Source of the DNA: Streptomyces sp. Je 1-369
GTDB lineage: Bacteria > Actinomycetota > Actinomycetes > Streptomycetales > Streptomycetaceae
Assembly (NCBI RefSeq): GCF_026810505.1
Contig: NZ_CP101750.1
Coordinates: 8,420,515-8,484,514 of the forward strand
Length of the DNA: 64,000 bases
Reading direction: 5' to 3'
How positions within the stretch are numbered: position 1 is the stretch's first letter; each line of letters begins with the position of its first letter. The notes beneath the pieces were generated by a model. The model was given only the letters and a program-made list of their open reading frames with translations. It did no database searches and was not told the origin of the DNA. The position numbers were made by a program, and so were the translations under genes. Positions 36,022-43,533 of the stretch are shown in pieces.

Positions 36022-36573
36022 ATGCGACGACGTACGACATCGCGGGACCGTACGGAACTCTCGATCGTCTGCACGGCGGCGGCCCTCGCCCTGGGCTTCG
36101 CCGGCTGGACGGGCTCGTCCTGGTACGCGGCGGCCCACGACGACTCCACGCGGTTCGCGGAAACCCGTGACGACGTCCTCGCGGCGGGCGAGCAGGCCGC
36201 GTTGAACATGAACACCCTCGACCACCGCGACCTGGAGCACGGACTCGACACCTGGGAGGAGTCCGCCACCGGCGAACTTCTCGACGAACTCCGCAAGGGG
36301 CGGCCCGAGTTCGAGAAGCAGGTACGCACCGCGCGCACGGCCACCACGGCCGAAGTGCTGTCCGGAGCCGTCACCGAACTGGACGATCGTGAGGGCAGGG
36401 CCGGAGTCCTGATCGCGATACGGATCACCGTCGACCCGCCGAAGAAGAAGCCGAGCACGAAGGAGAGCCGCCTGCTCGGCGAGCTGACCCGCACCGCCCA
36501 CGGCTGGAAGCTGAGCGGGCTCGGCCAGGCCCCCACGGGCGAAACGGCACCCACCGACAAGCCGACCGACTGA
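36022..36573 (+). CDS. Mce-associated membrane protein, type 1 copy 2
   Basis: 183 residues; the ATG follows GAGGAGGGG. One membrane helix (LSIVCTAAALALGFAGWTG) precedes an outer domain parallel to the protein at 34801 (MNTLDHRDLEHGLDTWEESATGELLDELRKG). The domain ends HGWKLSGLGQAP, as the first copy ends AGWKLGSLTAVP. It belongs to a duplicated type 1/type 2 gene pair. Confidence 0.8.
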   Translation: MRRRTTSRDRTELSIVCTAAALALGFAGWTGSSWYAAAHDDSTRFAETRDDVLAAGEQAALNMNTLDHRDLEHGLDTWEESATGELLDELRKGRPEFEKQVRTARTATTAEVLSGAVTELDDREGRAGVLIAIRITVDPPKKKPSTKESRLLGELTRTAHGWKLSGLGQAPTGETAPTDKPTD

Positions 36574-36584
36574 GGGGCTGCTCC

Positions 36585-37247
36585 ATGCCGACGACACGCC
36601 ATATGGTCAACCGGCAAAGGCGGTTGACCGCCTACGAGGGCCGAAGAACCGCCACACCCCCTCCCGCGCCGCCGCGCGTCCCGCGCCCTACGGCCCGGAA
36701 ACGTACGACCCGGGCGGCCGCCCGCAGGAGCATTCCGCGGCCGGTGCTGCTCGCCGTACTCACTCTCTTCGCCGTACTGGCCGGATGCTTCGCTGCCTAC
36801 GCGCACACGCGGGCCGGAGACCTGCGTGACGTACCCGCCGCGCGCAACGCGGCGCTCACCGACACGGCCCGCACCGGCGAGGTGAAGGGCACGGTCGGCC
36901 AGGCCGTCGACGCGGTCTTCTCCTACGACCACACGGACCCGGGCCGGACCGAGAAGGCCGCGGCCAAGTACCTGACCGGCAGAGCCGTCGGCCAGCACCG
37001 GGAGATGCTCGCTCAGGTCCGCGCCCAGGGCGAACGTCAGAAGCTCGTCCTGACCACCACCGTCACCCACAGCGGAGTCGAGGTCGTCGACGGCGACCGG
37101 GCCCGTGTCCTGGTCTTCGCCGACCAGAGCAACACCAGTACGGCCAAGGGAGGTTCGGCCACGCAGGCGGCAGCGATGTTCGCCGTGGACGTGGTCCAGC
37201 GGGGCGGGAGCTGGCGGATCGCGAACATCGACACCTTCAACAGATGA
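36585..37247 (+). CDS. Mce-associated membrane protein, type 2 copy 2
   Basis: 220 residues. A basic, proline-rich cytoplasmic start (~55 residues) is followed by the membrane helix RPVLLAVLTLFAVLAGCFAAYA. The outer Mas domain has NAALTDTARTGEVKGTVGQAVDAVFSYDHTD and GGSWRIANIDTFNR. It pairs in sequence with the protein at 35333. The gene is 11 bp after the type 1 copy 2 gene and 7 bp before the lipoprotein. Confidence 0.8.
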   Translation: MPTTRHMVNRQRRLTAYEGRRTATPPPAPPRVPRPTARKRTTRAAARRSIPRPVLLAVLTLFAVLAGCFAAYAHTRAGDLRDVPAARNAALTDTARTGEVKGTVGQAVDAVFSYDHTDPGRTEKAAAKYLTGRAVGQHREMLAQVRAQGERQKLVLTTTVTHSGVEVVDGDRARVLVFADQSNTSTAKGGSATQAAAMFAVDVVQRGGSWRIANIDTFNR

Positions 37248-37254
37248 GGCAGTC

Positions 37255-37881
37255 ATGCAGAGCTTGAGCAAGAGATTCCGCACGAACGCGGGTGTGCGAC
37301 GCAAGCGGCACACCGCCGGACTCCTCTCCGCATCCCTCGGGGTCGCGGCCGCGGTGGCGCTGTCCGGATGCAGTTCACGTGCCGACGACGCTCCGCAGGT
37401 CGACTGGGCCTCGGACGTCTGCGACAGCGTGCAGGACGTGGGATCGGAACTGACGCTCCCCGCCTCGAACGGCAAGGACGGCAAGGACCGCGAGGACGCC
37501 AAGAAGTACCACTCGGAGGTCGTCACCTTCATGGACGCGCTCGGCCGACGGCTCGGCGCGCTGGACAAGAAGATGCGGCACGAGGGCGCGCCGCCCGTCG
37601 ACGGCGGCGACGCCGCGTACGAGAAGGCGCTCGGCAACCTCCGCTCCGCTCGCAGCAGCCTCGCCGACACCACCGCCCGCCTCAAGAAGGCCGATGTGAC
37701 CGACGAGAAGTCCCTGGAGGCGGCGTTGAAGCAGGCGGGGGAGGGGCTGCGCAAGGCGAGCGCCTACCAGGGGCCCGCCCATGACTTCCGCGCCGACCCC
37801 GAGCTCGGGAAGGCCTTCGACAAGGCACCGGAGTGCGCGAACCTGCCGGGTGCGGGTTCCTCGGCAGCTCCGGCCGGATGA
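37255..37881 (+). CDS. Small lipoprotein of the MCE operon
   Basis: 208 residues from the ATG at 37255. A basic start, then the hydrophobic AGLLSASLGVAAAVAL and lipobox LSGC at about residue 40. The mature part is helical and charged (DAKKYHSEVVTFMDALGRRLGALDKKMRHE) with Cys residues near both ends (VCDSVQD, PECANLPG). I do not recognise the family. As the only lipoprotein in the operon it could stand in for the missing lipid anchor of the fifth MCE protein, although it has no MCE domain. Its stop overlaps the next start. Confidence 0.75.
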   Translation: MQSLSKRFRTNAGVRRKRHTAGLLSASLGVAAAVALSGCSSRADDAPQVDWASDVCDSVQDVGSELTLPASNGKDGKDREDAKKYHSEVVTFMDALGRRLGALDKKMRHEGAPPVDGGDAAYEKALGNLRSARSSLADTTARLKKADVTDEKSLEAALKQAGEGLRKASAYQGPAHDFRADPELGKAFDKAPECANLPGAGSSAAPAG

Positions 37882-38519
37882 GACGGGGCGTCCCCTGTGA
37901 GCCCTCCGCCTCCCGCGACCCCCTAGCCCCGCAGGGCACCCCGCTCCCCGCCCCGTTCCGGACAGCGGTACGGGGCGCCGCCCTGCTGGTCGTGCTCGCC
38001 GCGCTGACCCACGTGGCGCTGCTCGTCCTGTACCTGAGCCCCGGGCCCCCTCAGGCCAAGGCCCGCTCGGCGCAGGTCGACGGATGGCTGCGGCCGCTCT
38101 TCCCGCAGGACTGGAACATCTTCGCGCCGGACCCGCCCAGCGCCAACGTGCACCTGGAGGTGCGCAGCCGGTACGCGGACGGCCGGGACGCGGACCACGT
38201 CGGCCCGTGGATCGACCTCACCGCCCACGACGTCGCCGCGCACCGCGGCAACCCGCTGCCCAGCCGGGAGGACCAGACCGTGCTGCGCAAGGCGGTCAGC
38301 GCGCACCTCGCGGGCTCGCCGCACACCCAGCTCAGGGCGCCGCTGACGCCCGCGGCCCAGTACCTGCGCAACGTCGTCGTCGTACGTCTCGAAGACCTCG
38401 GCGAGCCCCGCCCCGACGCCGTCGAACTGCGCCTGCACACCCTGCCCATCGCTCCGCCAGGGCAGCCCGCCCCGGCCGGGAGCCGACAGCCCCTCGGCAC
38501 TTGGGAGATGCTCCCGTGA
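37878..38519 (+). CDS. DUF5819-family membrane protein
   Basis: 213 residues from the ATG at 37878, coupled to the lipoprotein (ATGA). One membrane helix (AVRGAALLVVLAALTHVALLVLYLS) is followed by an outer domain with the family motif LFPQDWNIFAPDPP at residues ~75-88. It ends in a Pro-rich stretch. In actinomycetes this family is normally found next to an HTTM/vitamin-K-carboxylase-like protein, as here. The function is unknown; the pair may modify secreted proteins or quinones. Its stop overlaps the HTTM start. Confidence 0.85.
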   Translation: MRRGVPCEPSASRDPLAPQGTPLPAPFRTAVRGAALLVVLAALTHVALLVLYLSPGPPQAKARSAQVDGWLRPLFPQDWNIFAPDPPSANVHLEVRSRYADGRDADHVGPWIDLTAHDVAAHRGNPLPSREDQTVLRKAVSAHLAGSPHTQLRAPLTPAAQYLRNVVVVRLEDLGEPRPDAVELRLHTLPIAPPGQPAPAGSRQPLGTWEMLP

Positions 38520-39502
38520 CCCTGCGACAGGCCGTCGGGACGGCGGCCCGCACCCCGTACGGGCTGTACGGCGCCGCGGTCGTCAGAATCGGCGTGTCGG
38601 GGCTGTTCCTGCTCAACCTGCTCCGCGAGGCGGGGCACGCGGACCGCCTCTGGGGCCCCGGCTCCCCGTACACCCCCGAACTCTTCCGCGCCTCGGTCGA
38701 GGCGCGCGGCGCCGACGACCGGCTGTCCTGGTGGTACACCTGGCTCGGCACGCAGAGCCCCGACCTCTTCTGGGCCGCCTATGTCCTGGCCGTCGCGGTC
38801 AGCGCGCTGTATCTGCTGGGCTGGCACACGCGGATCATGGCGGTCCTTTTCGCCTGCGTCGTCGCGGGCTTCTACATGCGCTCGTCGGTCGCCAACAGCG
38901 GTTTCGAGCTCCTGAGCCTGCTGTTCGCCAACTACCTCGTGCTGTGTGCTTCGGGCCGCCGCTGGTCACTCGACGCCCGCCGGGCGGCCCGACCGGCCCC
39001 CGTGCCCGTCGGGCCGCGCGAGGAGCTGCGCCGCCGTGTCGTGACCGTCCTGCACAACACGGGTCTCGCCCTGCTGGCCTTCCAGGTGATGGTGGTCTAC
39101 GGCACCGCGGCGCTGTACAAGATCCGCGGTACGTCGTGGCGGGACGGCACCGCGCTGCACTACGCCCTGCGCCTGGACGACTTCGCCACCTTCCCCGGGC
39201 TCTCCGACTGGCTGGCGGGGCACGGGGACTGGCTGGCTGTGCTCGCGTACGTCACCGTCTCCACCCAGTTGCTGTTCCCCGCGCTCGTGTTCAGCCCGCG
39301 GCTCAAGTACGCGCTGCTCGTGGTGATGCTCGGCACGCATCTCACGATCGGACTGCTGATGGCGCTGCCGATGTTCTCGGCGATCACGATCGTGGGGGAC
39401 CTGGTGTTCCTGCCCACGGCGTTCTGGGTGGGAGCGAGTACGGCTGTTACTGCTTTTCGTACGTCAGGTCCATGTCGATGGTGTTGCCGGGGCCCGTGGT
39501 GA
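38516..39502 (+). CDS. HTTM-domain (vitamin K-dependent carboxylase-like) membrane protein
   Basis: 328 residues from a GTG that overlaps the DUF5819 stop. About eight hydrophobic segments are present. HTTM features are GLYGAAVVRIGVSGLFLLNLLREA, the WWYTWLGTQSPDLFW and ALYKIRGTSWRDGTALHYALR stretches and the final FSAITIVGDLVFLP helix. The last ~23 residues (ending GPCRWCCRGPW) do not look like the family. They are read from DNA antisense to the 3' end of the DUF6801 gene at 39447, giving a 56-bp convergent overlap. It probably acts with the DUF5819 partner. Confidence 0.85.
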   Translation: MTLRQAVGTAARTPYGLYGAAVVRIGVSGLFLLNLLREAGHADRLWGPGSPYTPELFRASVEARGADDRLSWWYTWLGTQSPDLFWAAYVLAVAVSALYLLGWHTRIMAVLFACVVAGFYMRSSVANSGFELLSLLFANYLVLCASGRRWSLDARRAARPAPVPVGPREELRRRVVTVLHNTGLALLAFQVMVVYGTAALYKIRGTSWRDGTALHYALRLDDFATFPGLSDWLAGHGDWLAVLAYVTVSTQLLFPALVFSPRLKYALLVVMLGTHLTIGLLMALPMFSAITIVGDLVFLPTAFWVGASTAVTAFRTSGPCRWCCRGPW

Positions 39503-40625
39503 AAGCGCTGATCATGTCGTTGAGGGCGCCGCAGTCCTTGAGGCCGGGCAGGGTGTACGTGCCCTTGAGCCTGCCGCCCTTGTAGGGCTCGAAGCGGCCC
39601 TCGCCGACCAGGTCCATCTTCGCGGGTCCGACGGTTCCGCAGTCCGGCCCGCCGCCGATGGGCAGGCCGAACGTGCTCACGCCAGTGAGTTTCACGTACA
39701 TCTCGGCGTGCGCCTTGAGGCTGCCCGCCGTGTCGAGGGTCCCCGTCGTCCTTGCGGTCTGCTCGAAGGCGATGTCCGCGGTCGCGGGCAGGAGGCCGAG
39801 GAGGGTGAAGCGGCCGGTGGTCGGGTCGAGTTCCAGGTCGGCGTCGAAGGTTCCCTTGTCCAGGTCGTAGCGCGTGTCGATGCCGCCGAGCAGCGGCGCG
39901 CTGCCGTTGGCCGCCTTGATGAAGGAGCTGCCCTTGATGCCGAAGCTCAGCGGCACCGGCTCACCGCCCGGGTCCGTCGGGTCCGGCGGGTCCGGCGGGT
40001 CCGTCGGATCCGTCGCACCCGGCTCCACCTGGATGGTGTGGAGCGTCCTGTTCTGGTCCGCGGGATCGAGCGTGCACTCGGTCTCGAACGTGTCGAGGCC
40101 CGTCTTGGCACCGGCCGCGTCCCGCGGGGTTATCGTCAGGAGCAGGCTGTTGACGTCGATCTTCACGCTGCCGGGCTGCCGGAACGTCAGCGGCGGCGCC
40201 TGTCCGGTCGCCGTCACCTCGAAGTCGGCGGGCGGGTCCGGCAGAGGTGTCCTGGGGATGGTGTTGTCGAGCCCGATGTCCAGTGGGCCCTCCGGCGTAC
40301 GGACGGTGATGTCCGCCGTGGCGACCCCTTCGAGGGTAGTACCGCCGACCGTCCGCAGCGCGGTGGCGGCCGCCTTGCCGACCTTGGACACCGAGACGAC
40401 CCGGAACGCCGGTATCCGCTCGCCGACCTTCACCTTGGCCGGCAGGTCCGCCGTGATGTCGACCGTGAGCGGGTCCTCCTCCATGAGCGGGAACACACAC
40501 GTATACCTCTGCTTCAGCGTTACCGGGGCCGCGGTGGCCGGCGGCCCGGAGGTGAAGCCGGTCAGCACGGCGAGCAGAGCCCCGGCAGGGGCGATCCGCC
40601 GCGATAGGGCGCGCGATCTCAACAC
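39447..40625 (-). CDS. Secreted DUF6801-domain protein (paralogue 2)
   Basis: 392 residues from a GTG at 40625, chosen because GGAGAGG precedes it and it leads straight into the signal peptide. An ATG at 40697 would place a hairpin inside the gene. The DUF6801 domain starts LKQRYTCVFPLMEEDPLTVDI. The linker is Asp/Pro/Thr (DPTDPPDPPDPTDPGGE). The C-terminal domain (~230-392) is VPLSFGIKGSSFIKAANGS, GLPIGGGPDCG, TLPGLKDCGALND and TTGPGNTIDMDLTY. It is close to the protein at 40730. There is no anchor motif, so it is probably secreted. The gene ends inside the convergent HTTM gene. Confidence 0.82.
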   Translation of the reverse strand: MLRSRALSRRIAPAGALLAVLTGFTSGPPATAAPVTLKQRYTCVFPLMEEDPLTVDITADLPAKVKVGERIPAFRVVSVSKVGKAAATALRTVGGTTLEGVATADITVRTPEGPLDIGLDNTIPRTPLPDPPADFEVTATGQAPPLTFRQPGSVKIDVNSLLLTITPRDAAGAKTGLDTFETECTLDPADQNRTLHTIQVEPGATDPTDPPDPPDPTDPGGEPVPLSFGIKGSSFIKAANGSAPLLGGIDTRYDLDKGTFDADLELDPTTGRFTLLGLLPATADIAFEQTARTTGTLDTAGSLKAHAEMYVKLTGVSTFGLPIGGGPDCGTVGPAKMDLVGEGRFEPYKGGRLKGTYTLPGLKDCGALNDMISAFTTGPGNTIDMDLTYEKQ

Positions 40626-40653
40626 TGCCTCTCCAAGTCTTGAGGGGAACAGT

Positions 40654-40685
40654 CCGGCCCCCCGCCGGTAGGGGCGAGGGGCCGG
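40654..40685. terminator. Hairpin between two DUF6801 genes
   Basis: CCGGCCCC (40654-40661) and GGGGCCGG (40678-40685) form a perfect 8-bp stem. It lies between the stop of the gene at 40730 and the start at 40625 on the minus strand, so it may end or attenuate that transcript. Confidence 0.55.
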
Positions 40686-40729
40686 GTCGGTCGTCATGCG
40701 GTCTCACCGCTGGGGAGTCGCCGACGGTG

Positions 40730-42001
40730 CTACTGCTTGTAGGTGAGGTCCATGTCGATGGTGTTGCCGGGACCCGCGGTGAACGCGCTGATGATGTCGT
40801 TGAGGCCGCCGCAGCCCTTGAGCGCGGGCAGGGTGTACGTGCCCTTGAGCTTGCCGCCCTTGTAGGGCTGGAAGCGGCCCTCGCTGGCCAGGTCGACCTT
40901 GGCGGGCGTGCCGCTCTTGCAGTCGGGGCCGCCGCCGATCGGGATGCCGAAGACGTTGACGCTACCGAGCTTGACGAACATCTCGGACTGCGACTTCAGG
41001 GCTCCCGCCGTGTCCAGCGTTCCGGTGGTCTTGCCGGTCTGCTCGAAGGCGATGTCCGCGGTCGTGGGCAGGAAGCCCATGATGGTGAACTGGCCCTTGG
41101 TCGGGTTGAGCTTCAGGTCGGCGTCGAACGTGCCCTTGCTCAGGTCGTAGCGGGTGTCGATGCCGCCGGTGAGCGGGGTGCTGCCGTTGGCGGCCTTGAT
41201 GACCGACGTGCCCTTGATGTCGAAGTTGAGCTTCACTGGGTCATTGCCCGGCGGGTCGGTGGGAGGGTCGGTGGGCGGGTCCGTCGGAGGGTCCGTGGGC
41301 GGGTCGGTCGGGGGATCGGTGGGCGGATCGGTCGGCGGGTCCGTGGGATCGGTGCTGCCGCCGCCGATGGTCATCGTGTGGAGCGTGGTGGGCTGCCCCG
41401 CGTCCATGGTGCATTCGGCGGTGAATTCGTCGCCGTTCGGGGGGAGTTGGACGGGCTTGCCGTCCGCGTCCCGGGCGATCATGTTGTGCAGCTTCAGGCC
41501 CTTCACGTCGAACTTGGCGGTGCCCTCCTTCTCCCACGTCAGCAGGCCGCCGGGCGACTTGCCGCTGGCGATGACGTTGAACGCCGCCGCCGGGTTGGGG
41601 ATGTTCGCCTTGGCGACCGTGTTGACGACCTTGATGGGCAGGTTGCCGGTGCCGCCCGGCAGGGTCACGTTCACATCGGCGGTGGCCTTGCCCTCCAGCG
41701 TGACCGCCCCGAGCACGCCGAGACCTTGGGCCGCGCGCTGACTCACCTTGGTGACGGCCTTGATGTCGTACTCGGGGACCGTCTCTCCCACCTTCATGGT
41801 GGCGGGCATGTCGGCGCTGATCTCGACTTCGATCGGATCGTTGTTGATGATCGGGAACTTGCAGGTGTACTTCTGCGTGAGCTTCACCGGGTCGGCGGCG
41901 GCGGTGCCGCCGCCCAGACTGACCAGACCGGTGACGAGGCCGGCGGCCGCCACGGCGCTCAGGGCGGTGCGTGCCCTGACTTGTCTCTTGTGCGCTCCCA
42001 T
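40730..42001 (-). CDS. Secreted DUF6801-domain protein (paralogue 3)
   Basis: 423 residues from the ATG at 42001 (GAGAGGTAG upstream). The signal peptide ends GGTAAADP. The DUF6801 domain (~36-200) begins KLTQKYTCKFPIINNDPIEVEI and contains NIPNPAAAFNV and GLKLHNMIARDADG. The linker is eight or so DPPT repeats (~222-255). The C-terminal domain (~257-423) has FDIKGTSVIKAANGSTPL, FGIPIGGGPDCK, TLPALKGCGGLND and TAGPGNTIDMDL. The rigid DPPT linker suggests a stalk through the cell wall. It is expressed from a promoter with the shared palindrome (42179-42207). Confidence 0.85.
   Translation of the reverse strand: MGAHKRQVRARTALSAVAAAGLVTGLVSLGGGTAAADPVKLTQKYTCKFPIINNDPIEVEISADMPATMKVGETVPEYDIKAVTKVSQRAAQGLGVLGAVTLEGKATADVNVTLPGGTGNLPIKVVNTVAKANIPNPAAAFNVIASGKSPGGLLTWEKEGTAKFDVKGLKLHNMIARDADGKPVQLPPNGDEFTAECTMDAGQPTTLHTMTIGGGSTDPTDPPTDPPTDPPTDPPTDPPTDPPTDPPTDPPGNDPVKLNFDIKGTSVIKAANGSTPLTGGIDTRYDLSKGTFDADLKLNPTKGQFTIMGFLPTTADIAFEQTGKTTGTLDTAGALKSQSEMFVKLGSVNVFGIPIGGGPDCKSGTPAKVDLASEGRFQPYKGGKLKGTYTLPALKGCGGLNDIISAFTAGPGNTIDMDLTYKQ
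41240..41346 (-). repeat. Coding tandem repeat, DPPT linker
   Basis: Repeated 12-bp units encode D-P-P-T in the DUF6801 protein at 40730. A similar tract occurs in the sortase-anchored paralogue near 43102-43200. Copy number differs between the two genes. Confidence 0.85.
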
Positions 42002-42178
42002 GAGCTACCTCTCGGGCTACGTGAATGGGCACGAACGAACGTCGGTGCCACCTCTGCGATTCCGGACTCGCCGGCCCAGCCGTCCGGGAAGAACGAAGAG
42101 GCGAAATCTGCCGCCGTGAACGTGAGGGAGTGCGCCTGCCAATGTGCATCAGGCGATACGGCGGTGTTTCGGATACGC

Positions 42179-42207
42179 AAACTACTGGCGGGTAGTTGGG
42201 CGGTCAA
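42179..42207 (-). promoter_or_regulatory. DUF6801 promoter with spacer palindrome (site 1)
   Basis: Read on the minus strand: -35 TTGACC (42202-42207), 17-bp spacer, -10 TAGTTT (42179-42184). AACTACT-GGCG-GGTAGTT (42180-42197) is a near-perfect palindrome that overlaps the -10 box. It drives the gene ending at 42001. Confidence 0.7.
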
Positions 42208-42351
42208 GGTCTGCTCCAGCCTGATTCCCGCCCGGTGCGGGAAGGGAGTTGAAGGCCCGGGCTTTTGTGGCGGTGGTGAGTACGCGGTGGTGCGCGGATG
42301 ACAAATTGCGGACCTCGTGCCGTCGAACCGCACCGATCTGCGCCGATCAGG

Positions 42352-42380
42352 TTGACGGTCCCCCTACCTGTCAGTAGTCA
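42352..42380 (+). promoter_or_regulatory. DUF6801 promoter with spacer palindrome (site 2)
   Basis: -35 TTGACG (42352-42357), 17-bp spacer, -10-like TAGTCA (42375-42380). The spacer/-10 contains CTACC-TGTC-AGTAG (42364-42377). It is 40 bp upstream of the first ATG of the sortase-anchored DUF6801 gene. Confidence 0.6.
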
Positions 42381-42419
42381 TTGCTCGATTGTGCCGAATC
42401 TCGGAATCAGGGGCCACAT

Positions 42420-43448
42420 ATGGGAGATCGCATGGGAGACCGCATGGGAGAGCAGCCGGGAAAAGCGACGGTGCGACTGGCGCGGGGGTCCGCCCTGGCA
42501 GGGGTCTCCGCCGTACTGCTCGCGCTGACCGCCGGCGGTGGCAGCGCGTCGGCGGAGCCCGTGTCGCTCACGCAGAAGTACACCTGCAAGTTCCCGATCA
42601 TCAGCAATGACGCCATCGAAGCCGCGATCACCACGGACATGCCCGCCACCATGAAGGTCGGCGAGACGGTGCCCGAGTACGACATCAAGGCGGTCACCAA
42701 GGTCAGCGCGCGGGCCGCGCAGGGCCTAGGGGTGCTCGGGGCGGTCACGCTGGAGGGCAAGGCGACGGCCGACGTCGTGGTCACCCAGCCCGGCGGCGAC
42801 GGCACCCTGCCCATCAAGGTGGTCAACACGGTCGCCAAGGCGAACATCCCCAATCCGGCCGCGCCGTTCGAGGTGACGGCGACGGGCAAGTCGCCCGGCG
42901 GGCTGCTGACCTGGGGCAAGGCGGGTGAGGCGGCCTTCGACGTGAAGGGCCTGAAGCTGCACAACATGATCGCCCGGGACGCGGAGGGCAAGCCCGTACC
43001 GCTTCCGCCGAACGGCGACGAGTTCACCGCGGACTGCACCCTCGACGCTGGGCAGAAGACGCTCCTGCACAAGATGACGATCACGGGCGGCGGCGGTGGG
43101 GACCCGACGGACCCGCCCACGGATCCCCCGACCGACCCGCCCACGGACCCGCCCACCGACCCGCCGACCGATCCGCCCGCGGACCCGCCCGCGGACCCCG
43201 CCGACCCGACCGACCCGAGCGGCTCCGGCGGTCTCCCCGCGAGCGACGGCGGGACGACGACCGGCGGCTCCGGTTCCTCAGGCACCGACCTGAACACCGA
43301 GGTGACCGGCGGTTCGGGCGGTCTCGCGGCCACCGGCACGTCCGGCGTCGGCCTGATGCTGGCGGCGGCGGGCGGACTCGGCGCCGCGGGCATAGCGGCC
43401 TTCCACTACCTGCCGCAGCGCATCAGGAGGGGCGGGCAGGCGGTCTGA
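42420..43448 (+). CDS. DUF6801-domain surface protein with LAATG sortase anchor (paralogue 4)
   Basis: 342 residues if the first ATG (42420) is used. ATGs at 42432 and 42444 are equally supported because a 12-bp repeat places GGGAG before each. A signal peptide (ALAGVSAVLLALTAGGGSASA) and the DUF6801 domain (QKYTCKFPIISNDAIEAAI through LHKMTITGG) follow. A DPPT/DPPA stalk (~230-265) and a Gly/Ser-rich stretch come next. The C-terminal sorting signal is LAATG, a hydrophobic helix (VGLMLAAAGGLGAAGIAAFHYL) and the basic tail PQRIRRGG. LAxTG is the class E sortase motif of Streptomyces (as in long chaplins), so it should be covalently fixed to peptidoglycan. It lacks the C-terminal domain of the secreted paralogues. 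Confidence 0.88.
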   Translation: MGDRMGDRMGEQPGKATVRLARGSALAGVSAVLLALTAGGGSASAEPVSLTQKYTCKFPIISNDAIEAAITTDMPATMKVGETVPEYDIKAVTKVSARAAQGLGVLGAVTLEGKATADVVVTQPGGDGTLPIKVVNTVAKANIPNPAAPFEVTATGKSPGGLLTWGKAGEAAFDVKGLKLHNMIARDAEGKPVPLPPNGDEFTADCTLDAGQKTLLHKMTITGGGGGDPTDPPTDPPTDPPTDPPTDPPTDPPADPPADPADPTDPSGSGGLPASDGGTTTGGSGSSGTDLNTEVTGGSGGLAATGTSGVGLMLAAAGGLGAAGIAAFHYLPQRIRRGGQAV

Positions 43449-43497
43449 CGGTGGGTTGTTCGAGGGCGGGCGGGCGGTCTGGCGGCGGGTTCTTCGA

Positions 43498-43531
43498 CGG
43501 CAGGCCGCCCCGGCCTCCGGCCGCCCTGCCG
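43498..43531. terminator. GC-rich hairpin between convergent genes
   Basis: CGGCAGG (43498-43504) pairs with CCTGCCG (43525-43531), with a further GGCC/GGCC inner pairing. It is placed between the stop of the LAATG protein (43448) and that of the DUF916 protein (43534). Confidence 0.5.
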
Positions 43532-43533
43532 CG

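Larger units (their letters stand above)
42002..42419. other. 418-bp divergent region with two matching promoters
   Basis: It lies between two divergent DUF6801 genes. It holds the minus-strand promoter at 42179-42207 and the plus-strand promoter at 42352-42380, which share the same spacer palindrome. The leader of the minus gene would be about 170 nt and that of the plus gene about 33 nt. I see no gene in it. Confidence 0.7.

Noticed and set aside
41240..41346. Regular direct repeats that might suggest a CRISPR array
   Set aside because: The units are 12 bp, contiguous and in frame, encoding the DPPT linker. There are no spacers and no cas genes.
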